A stretch of 28,153 bases of DNA, from the NCBI GenBank assembly GCA_910587865.1, contig CAJUNX010000016.1, forward strand, positions 31,385 to 59,537, in the 5' to 3' direction. Positions 23,599 to 28,153 of the stretch are shown here, in pieces; position 1 is the first letter of the stretch; the number at the start of each line of letters is the position of its first letter. A program made the position numbers and the translations under genes. The DNA is from an uncultured Roseburia sp. (GTDB taxonomy: Bacteria; Bacillota; Clostridia; Lachnospirales; Lachnospiraceae). Below the pieces are notes generated by a model. That model saw nothing but the letters and a program-made list of their open reading frames with translations. It was not told where the DNA came from and did no database searches.

Positions 23599-23735
23599 CA
23601 AACGCGGCGGCGGGCTGTGTGGGCGGAACCTGAGGAGGGAGATGGCGCCGTCCAAACGCGGCGGCGGGCTGTGTGGGCGGAACCTGAGGAGGGAGATGGC
23701 GCCGTCCAAACGCGGCGGCGGGCTGCGTGGGCGGA
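23599..23735. repeat. 54-bp tandem repeat between uxaB and the DUF1905 gene
   Basis: Units begin at 23599, 23653 and 23707 (two full copies plus about 29 bases). The first two are identical as read; the third has one change (CTGCG for CTGTG). Each unit contains GAGGAGGGAG followed by ATG, a complete ribosome site and start, and the period is a multiple of three, so reading frames pass through without a shift. Confidence 0.92.
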
Positions 23736-23767
23736 CGAATGACAGAAAAAACAGGAGTCGACAGTGA
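23642..23767 (+). CDS. Possible 41-residue repeat-encoded peptide
   Basis: An ATG at 23642, just after GAGGAGGGAG, opens a frame with MAPSKRGGGLCGRNLRRE, a second MAPSKRGGGL copy, and a basic end. Its TGA (23765-23767) overlaps the GTG start of the next gene as GTGA, the arrangement of translational coupling. The product is extremely Arg/Gly-rich and has no recognised relative; it may be only a relay of ribosomes into the DUF1905 gene or may not be translated. Confidence 0.3.
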   Translation: MAPSKRGGGLCGRNLRREMAPSKRGGGLRGRTNDRKNRSRQ

Positions 23768-24051
23768 ATAAACGTGTATATGAATATGAATCGGAGATTT
23801 TCAATGCCGACGGAAAAGGCGGCGCTTATGTGACGTTTCCCTATGATATCCGCAAAGAATTCGGGCGCGGAAGGGTAAAGGTACACGCGACATTTAACGG
23901 AGAAGCGTATGACGGCAGTATCGTAAATATGGGAGTGAAGCATGAGGACGGCAGTATCTGCTATATCATAGGGATCAAAAAGGAGATCCGTACCCGGATT
24001 AAAAAACAGCCGGGGGATACGGTGAAGGTGACAGTCAGGGAACGGGAATAG
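23764..24051 (+). CDS. DUF1905 domain protein
   Basis: A 95-residue protein made of a single DUF1905 domain, a small beta-barrel. Typical segments are GGAYVTFPYDIRKEFGRGRV, KVHATFNGEAYDGSIVNMG and KKQPGDTVKVTV. Translation starts at a GTG six bases after AGGAG. The domain's function is not established; in other proteins it is fused to YdeI-type domains. It lies between uxaB and uxaA, 40 bases before the latter, so it is co-transcribed with uronate genes, although DUF1905 genes usually stand elsewhere; the link may be accidental. Confidence 0.85.
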   Translation: MNKRVYEYESEIFNADGKGGAYVTFPYDIRKEFGRGRVKVHATFNGEAYDGSIVNMGVKHEDGSICYIIGIKKEIRTRIKKQPGDTVKVTVRERE

Positions 24052-24091
24052 CGGCAGACATCGCGGAAGGAAACGGGGAAGAAGGGGAAAC

Positions 24092-25741
24092 ATGAGGGAT
24101 TATATCAGAATCAGCGGGAAGGACAATGTGATTGTGGCGCTGCGGGATCTCGCGCCGGGGGAGGAGCTGGTGATCCCGGCGGAGCATGCGGGCGGACCGG
24201 CCGGGACGGCATCAGTCGCGATCAGGGTGGCAGAGCCGGTTCCGGCCGGCCACAAGATGGCGATTGCGCCGGTTTTGGCCGGCGGCGAGGTCATCAAATA
24301 CGGTTCCTGCATCGGCATTGCAAAGGAGGATATTTCGGCCGGGGCGTGGGTACATGTGCACAACGTGAGAACTGCGCTTGACGGGATGAAGGATTATGTC
24401 TATGAGCCGGCGGAGTGTGCCCGGGCGGCGGAAACCGGTGTCTCAGAAAGCCGGTCTGTCCATTCGTCGGAATGCGTGGAGGAAAGCCGGAAAGCGGAAG
24501 ACGGCGTCCCGGAAGGACGAATGCCGACATCTGCCGCGGATGAAGCGGGTCGTGCCGGCGGCTGCGGAAGGGGCGCTGTATTTCAGGGATTCCGCCGCCC
24601 GGATGGCAGCGTGGGCGTGCGCAACGAGATCTGGATCATACCGACGGTCGGGTGCGTAAACGGGATCGCGGAGGCGCTTGCCAGGGGGGCGCGCGGGCGG
24701 ATTTTCGGCAGTGTGGAGGATGTCGTCGCGTTCCCGCACCCCTACGGATGCTCCCAGATGGGCGACGACCAGGAGCACACGCGCACGATCCTTGCGGATC
24801 TGGTGCACCATCCGAACGCGGGGGGCGTCCTGGTTTTAGGGCTCGGCTGTGAGAACAGCAATATCGGGGAGTTAAAGCCGTATATCGGAAAGTACGACGA
24901 AGGCCGCGTGAAATTTTTGGTCTGTCAGGAGTGTGAGGATGAGCTTGCCGGGGGCGCGGTCCTGCTTGATGAACTGATCCGTTATGCGGCGGGATCTGAG
25001 CGGGAGACCGTGCCGGCGGAGAAGCTGATTATCGGCTTAAAATGCGGCGGAAGCGACGGTTTTTCCGGGATCACGGCAAATCCGCTCGTGGGACGTTTCT
25101 CGGATCTTCTGATCGCGGAGGGCGGGACGACGATTTTGACGGAGGTGCCGGAAATGTTCGGCGCGGAGACGCTTCTCATGAACCGCTGCAAAACGAGAGA
25201 GCTGTTCGACCAGACGGTATCGTTAATCAATGATTTCAAACAGTATTTTATCGATAACCGTCAGACGATCTACGAAAACCCGTCCCCCGGAAACAAACAG
25301 GGCGGTATTACGACGCTTGAGGACAAATCGCTCGGCTGTACGCAGAAATCCGGGACATCTCCGGTTTGCGGCGTGCTTTCCTACGGGGAGCGCGTGAGCG
25401 TCGCCGGGCTGAACCTTCTTTCCGCGCCGGGCAACGATCTGGTGGCGGCCACGGCGCTCGCTGCATCCGGGGCGCAGATCGTGCTTTTTACGACAGGGCG
25501 TGGCACACCGTTCGCCTCCCCGGTGCCCACGGTAAAGATTGCCAGCAACGGCGGGCTGGCCGGGAAAAAGAAAAACTGGATCGATTTTAATGCTGGAATC
25601 GTGCTTGATGATATTACATCTGACGAAGCGGGAGAGCAGCTGTTTTCCTACGTCCTCTCCGTTGCATCAGGGGAAAAAGTGTGCAGCGAGCGGGCCGGAT
25701 ATCACGATATGGCGATCTTTAAACAGGGCGTGACGCTTTAA
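24092..25741 (+). CDS. uxaA: Altronate dehydratase
   Basis: UxaA dehydrates D-altronate to 2-keto-3-deoxy-D-gluconate, using Fe2+. The 549-residue protein has an N-terminal SAF domain (about residues 5-95, ending GAWVHVHNVRT) and a C-terminal catalytic domain beginning GFRRPDGSVGVRNEIWIIPT (about 166-185), with VVAFPHPYGCSQMGDDQEHT, LGLGCENSNI, LKCGGSDGFSGITANP and SPGNKQGGITTLEDKSLGC. Between them lies a linker of about 55 residues rich in Glu, Ser and Ala (residues about 108-162), which makes the protein longer than the usual 495 or so. The start follows GGAAGGAAACGGGGAAGAAGG-like purine-rich DNA. It is the last gene of the uxaB group, followed by two hairpins. Confidence 0.94.
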   Translation: MRDYIRISGKDNVIVALRDLAPGEELVIPAEHAGGPAGTASVAIRVAEPVPAGHKMAIAPVLAGGEVIKYGSCIGIAKEDISAGAWVHVHNVRTALDGMKDYVYEPAECARAAETGVSESRSVHSSECVEESRKAEDGVPEGRMPTSAADEAGRAGGCGRGAVFQGFRRPDGSVGVRNEIWIIPTVGCVNGIAEALARGARGRIFGSVEDVVAFPHPYGCSQMGDDQEHTRTILADLVHHPNAGGVLVLGLGCENSNIGELKPYIGKYDEGRVKFLVCQECEDELAGGAVLLDELIRYAAGSERETVPAEKLIIGLKCGGSDGFSGITANPLVGRFSDLLIAEGGTTILTEVPEMFGAETLLMNRCKTRELFDQTVSLINDFKQYFIDNRQTIYENPSPGNKQGGITTLEDKSLGCTQKSGTSPVCGVLSYGERVSVAGLNLLSAPGNDLVAATALAASGAQIVLFTTGRGTPFASPVPTVKIASNGGLAGKKKNWIDFNAGIVLDDITSDEAGEQLFSYVLSVASGEKVCSERAGYHDMAIFKQGVTL

Positions 25742-25742
25742 A

Positions 25743-25769
25743 CAGACACGCTGTCTGAAACGTTTTTAC
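25743..25769 (+). terminator. Hairpin with T-tract after uxaA
   Basis: CAGACA (25743-25748), loop CGC, TGTCTG (25752-25757) is followed by AAACGTTTTTA. The stem is short and the T-run displaced four bases, so this is a moderate terminator candidate immediately after the stop codon. Confidence 0.45.
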
Positions 25770-25791
25770 AGTTACATTTTTAAAATTCAAA

Positions 25792-25821
25792 GGGGCGGCA
25801 GCACTTTTAGACTGTCGCCCC
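25792..25821. terminator. Second hairpin downstream of uxaA
   Basis: GGGGCGGCAG (25792-25801) pairs with CTGTCGCCCC (25812-25821), ten pairs with one G-U, ten-base loop. The better T-rich flank is on the minus strand (TTTGAATTTT), so it could stop transcription from the right as well as back up the first hairpin. Confidence 0.55.
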
Positions 25822-25967
25822 CTGACTGCTTATTAGCGAAAATAATCTGTGATTTCACACTCCCGAAATCCGAAAAACATTCGAAATCCGCTCATTTTCC
25901 TGTGGAAAATAGCTGCTTTCTCATGTCACATACAGAATACAATGCTCCGTCTGCAAATCTGCCCCGA

Positions 25968-25996
25968 TTGACTTATCCGGATCCCCCATATATAAT
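25968..25996 (+). promoter_or_regulatory. Near-consensus sigma-A promoter with no clear gene
   Basis: TTGACT (25968-25973), 17 bases, TATAAT (25991-25996). The first good gene downstream is the GNAT gene nearly 470 bases away, so this may be the promoter of a deleted gene, of the orphan frame, or of a long leader. Confidence 0.65.
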
Positions 25997-26051
25997 ATAC
26001 GCAGCAGGCCAAAAGCCCGGTAAAGCAAAAATAGAAGGCACACCATTGTGA

Positions 26052-26354
26052 GCGCAAAACAGGAAACGAAGGGGTACCTTCGCCAAAGCCGTTCATAAAG
26101 AGCAGCCGCAGCCCGGCGAGACCACATGTCGCCTGTTCCATATCCTGGTGCAGCAGGACGGCCGGGATGAAGGCCGCGGTGAAGTGAAGCTGCGCCGCAT
26201 CGAGGGCCCTGACGGACCCGTCGACATCGATGGCTCAGCGGTCAGGATGAGAGGACCCGTATACCACATCGCCGTGACCGGCGACGGGTACAGCGTGACC
26301 GTCGATCCGGGATTTCCCATGATCGCCCCGCGGCCGAAACGCATTAAAGAATGA
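26052..26354 (+). pseudogene. Orphan reading frame, probable 3' end of a lost gene
   Basis: An open stretch of 100 codons between stops, with only a GTG (26148) as a possible start and no ribosome site there. Its codons look used: RLFHILVQQDGRDEGRGEVK, then IEGPDGPVDIDGSAVRMRGP and VYHIAVTGDGYSVTVDPGFP, a regular beta-strand pattern as in the C-terminal domain of an extracellular or sugar-active enzyme. Codons end in C more often than in flanking genes. I do not recognise the family. It is most simply the tail of a gene whose 5' part was deleted. Confidence 0.35.
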
Positions 26355-26371
26355 AGACAGGGTGCTTTTTT

Positions 26372-26452
26372 CGGACAGTGTGATATCATAAGGACGGAAG
26401 AATGCGGATCAGACATGTTCCGGTAACCGGTTGTGATCCGGTATTCTGTCCG
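26372..26452 (+). promoter_or_regulatory. Nested-hairpin leader ahead of the GNAT gene
   Basis: Three helices nest: CGGACAG/CTGTCCG (26372-26378 with 26446-26452), CGGATCA/TGATCCG (26405-26411 with 26434-26440) and CCGG/CCGG (26420-26423 with 26427-26430). The outer helix ends directly before the GGGAGGAGGAG ribosome site. No known riboswitch class is recognised. Confidence 0.45.
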
Positions 26453-26466
26453 GGAGGAGGAGACAA

Positions 26467-27264
26467 ATGAATCAGTCAGAACTGATGGAGATTGCCCTGC
26501 AGCAGTCGGCGTATGACTGCAGCTGCAGGGCAGAAGATTTTCAGAACACAAAAAACAGCCTGCACGAATCTGCCGCGTCCGAAAAGGCGAGGAAATATTT
26601 AAAACTTCCTCACATTTGTAACCTGGTTTCCTACGGCAGCTGTATCGTTGTCTGCGGGCAGAAGGAGCTGTTTCCAAAGATCAGAACGTTTGTGGACGGT
26701 GTGTCAAATATTTCCGCCTGCTTTGAGACGCCGCATCTGTATGTTCTGAATGACATTCTTGCGGAATATGACGCAAAAGTATGTTTTATGGCGGAGTATT
26801 TTCTGCCGGACTTAAAACGGCTGTACCGCGTGGAGCGGGGCTGTCCCTTCGAAGTGAGGATCCTGCATCAGGAGGATTTCGCCGGGCTTTATCTTCCGGC
26901 CTGGAGCAACGCGCTGTGCAAAGACCGCAGCCATCTCGATATTCTAGGGGCAGGAGCATACGATCAGGGAAGGCTTATCGGACTTGCCGGCTGCTCGGCG
27001 GACTGCGATACCATGTGGCAGATCGGCGTGGATGTTCTTCCGGAGTACCGCAGGCGCGGCGTCGCGTCAGCGCTTACCAGCCGTCTGGCAAAGGAGATTC
27101 TGGCACGTGACAAAGTTCCCTTTTATTGTGCGGCGTGGTCCAATATCAGATCCGTGAAAAATGCGGTGAGAAGCGGTTTTGTGCCCGCGTGGGTCGAAGC
27201 GACCGCAAAGCCGGATGCCCTGATTCGTGAGATGACGGGAAACAGGTATCTGTCGTTCGATTGA
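26467..27264 (+). CDS. GNAT family N-acetyltransferase
   Basis: A 265-residue protein whose C-terminal third is a GNAT fold: strand LIGLAGCSADCDTMWQIGVD, then VLPEYRRRGVASALTSRLAK, the acetyl-CoA pyrophosphate-binding motif A (R-R-x-G-x-A form), and the closing PFYCAAWSNIRSVKNAVRSG that is common in FR47-like members, where Asn-x-x-S precedes the last helix. The N-terminal 120 residues have no clear motif and probably form the substrate side. It has a strong GGGAGGAGGAG site and a structured leader. The substrate is unknown. The last codons hold the -35 box of the next promoter. Confidence 0.85.
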   Translation: MNQSELMEIALQQSAYDCSCRAEDFQNTKNSLHESAASEKARKYLKLPHICNLVSYGSCIVVCGQKELFPKIRTFVDGVSNISACFETPHLYVLNDILAEYDAKVCFMAEYFLPDLKRLYRVERGCPFEVRILHQEDFAGLYLPAWSNALCKDRSHLDILGAGAYDQGRLIGLAGCSADCDTMWQIGVDVLPEYRRRGVASALTSRLAKEILARDKVPFYCAAWSNIRSVKNAVRSGFVPAWVEATAKPDALIREMTGNRYLSFD

Positions 27265-27288
27265 CAATTGTATCGTTTGCGGTATAAT
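27261..27288 (+). promoter_or_regulatory. Consensus sigma-A promoter overlapping the GNAT stop
   Basis: A perfect TTGACA (27261-27266), which includes the GNAT stop codon, a 16-base spacer and a perfect TATAAT (27283-27288). Transcription would start near 27295, about 30 bases ahead of the last gene. An ACAATTGT palindrome follows the -35 box. Confidence 0.8.
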
Positions 27289-27326
27289 AAACAAAAAACA
27301 ATACGACAGATAAGGGGTGGACGGAT

Positions 27327-28153
27327 ATGTATGAATATGCACGCAAAGCCGAATATGCGCCGGCCAGGGACGAACTGGAGAAGCTTATTCACGATATTCA
27401 GAACAGGATGCAGAAACAGCACAATATGTCGTTCTTTTTCCGCCAGATGGGGAGCGGAAGAAAGCATCTGATCACAAAAAAACGCTGGGAACAGGGCGGA
27501 TTCGAATTTAATTACGTGTTTATCCTGCAAAATCCCAGGTTTGACGAATATAAGGCTCACATCGTGCAGCAGAATTTTATGGATGCCTTTCGGGAGGCGC
27601 TCAAAGGGATACAGTACTCCATGCCGGTGGACACGGCGTATGCCATCACGATACAGGCGGTGGACCGGACCGTCAATAAAAACCGTTACAGCTGCCATTT
27701 CTCGATTCTCTACTACGGCAGCCAGGACGGAGTGAAGGGTTTTTTCTATCTGCGGTACAACACGATTCTGAATCTGTATGAGTTTTCGTTCAGTCCGCTG
27801 ACGACCGATACCGACAAGAAGGCGCGGGAGATTCTGCAGGAGGGCGGCTGGGTTTTAATGCGGAAGGAGTACCTGAAGCTGAAAAATGTGTATGAGGCAA
27901 AAGAAACGGCCAAACCTTCCTATTCCATTTACGCGGAAGCGCTGAATAATGTCTACAACTGGATTTTTAAGCAGAAGATCACGGACGGCCTGTTGCCGGA
28001 GGATGTCTATCTGACAGAAAAGATAAAGCGGATCAAAGAGGAGCAGAGGAAGCATCCGGAGAGAGCGGGCGGCACGGATGCCTATATCAAAAGGCGTCGG
28101 GAGGAACAGCGGAAAACGGATGGAGGAGCGAAGCCATACGGAAAGCAGCGCAG
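27327..28153 (+). CDS. Hypothetical protein, runs off the right edge
   Basis: An uninterrupted frame of at least 275 codons from the ATG at 27327 (AAGGGG 10-15 bases upstream) to the window end, so the C-terminus is missing. It begins MYEYARKAEYAPARDELEKL followed by an amphipathic helix, then a mixed alpha/beta region (KRWEQGGFEFNYVFILQNPR, YSCHFSILYYGSQDGVKGFF, LYEFSFSPLTTDTDKKAREI) and a Lys/Arg/Glu-rich C-terminal stretch (YLTEKIKRIKEEQRKHPERA). There is no signal or membrane segment. I do not recognise the family. The consensus promoter implies steady, possibly high expression. Confidence 0.75.
   Translation, partial: MYEYARKAEYAPARDELEKLIHDIQNRMQKQHNMSFFFRQMGSGRKHLITKKRWEQGGFEFNYVFILQNPRFDEYKAHIVQQNFMDAFREALKGIQYSMPVDTAYAITIQAVDRTVNKNRYSCHFSILYYGSQDGVKGFFYLRYNTILNLYEFSFSPLTTDTDKKAREILQEGGWVLMRKEYLKLKNVYEAKETAKPSYSIYAEALNNVYNWIFKQKITDGLLPEDVYLTEKIKRIKEEQRKHPERAGGTDAYIKRRREEQRKTDGGAKPYGKQR

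Larger units (their letters stand above)
25822..26466. other. Gene-poor interval between uxaA and the GNAT gene
   Basis: No well-supported gene lies here. It contains a consensus promoter pointing right (25968-25996), a CGAAGG-GGTA-CCTTCG hairpin near 26068-26083, an orphan reading frame (26052-26354), two overlapping minus-strand frames of about 70 codons (25921-26141) of which one has a membrane-like stretch, and the nested hairpins ahead of the GNAT gene. The mix suggests remains of deleted genes. Confidence 0.6.

Noticed and set aside
23599..23735. CRISPR-like array
   Set aside because: The units are contiguous with no variable spacers, and no cas genes are nearby; it is a plain tandem repeat.
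23167..24093. Minus-strand frame of 308 codons across uxaB end, repeat and DUF1905
   Set aside because: It stays open because the 54-bp repeat has no stop in that frame; composition is Pro/Arg/His-rich and it runs opposite two real genes.
25921..26141. Two minus-strand frames of about 70 codons, one with a membrane-like stretch
   Set aside because: They overlap each other and the orphan frame, lack a clear ribosome site, and match no family known to me; a real small membrane protein cannot be excluded.

Overview
The window looks like chromosomal DNA of a moderately GC-rich, spore-forming Clostridia species, most likely a Lachnospiraceae gut bacterium. Pointers are AGGAGG-type ribosome sites, tight ATGA-style gene overlaps, the DUF2953-ytfJ/GerW pair, ruvA-ruvB, a zapA/U32/ftsW/PBP cluster, a CcpA-like cre site and a uronate catabolism cluster. 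No rRNA, tRNA, CRISPR array or intact insertion sequence was seen.

Layout. (1) 146-1914: proA (proline synthesis) overlapping a small putative lipoprotein gene. (2) 1915-4490: a visibly more A+T-rich accessory patch holding a broken flavodoxin gene (minus strand), a truncated AraC-type regulator, an intact MATE efflux gene, a strong hairpin and a small HTH regulator gene with its own promoter and dyad. (3) 4502-8725: miaB, a NusG-II-like membrane protein, a Gx-type (HepS-I-like) transporter, a 98-bp tandem duplication, ruvA and ruvB. (4) 8864-14737: zapA, an 801-residue U32 protein, ftsW/rodA and a class B PBP; the last two genes overlap by about 89 bases. (5) 14886-18509: a Nudix hydrolase, a conserved small hypothetical, DUF2953, GerW/YtfJ, a coiled-coil protein and a 46-residue membrane peptide, closed by a 14-bp-stem terminator shared with the convergent uxaC.

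(6) 18606-25741: galacturonate/glucuronate catabolism. uxaC (minus) makes tagaturonate or fructuronate; uxaB (plus) reduces tagaturonate to altronate; uxaA (plus) dehydrates altronate to 2-keto-3-deoxygluconate. A LacI-family gene is divergent from uxaB, and two near-identical 14-bp dyads sit at the two divergent promoters. A DUF1905 gene lies between uxaB and uxaA, preceded by a 54-bp tandem repeat. Between uxaC and the regulator lies a decayed FecR-CHASE2 gene. (7) 25742-28153: hairpins, an orphan reading frame, a GNAT acetyltransferase with a nested-hairpin leader, and a gene of unknown function running off the right edge, driven by a consensus promoter.

No complete new defence or mobile system was found. 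The most distinctive signals are three different short tandem duplications at or inside gene junctions, two decayed loci whose identities can still be read, and the operator layout of the uronate cluster. All functional calls rest on reading motifs by eye; no database search was run.
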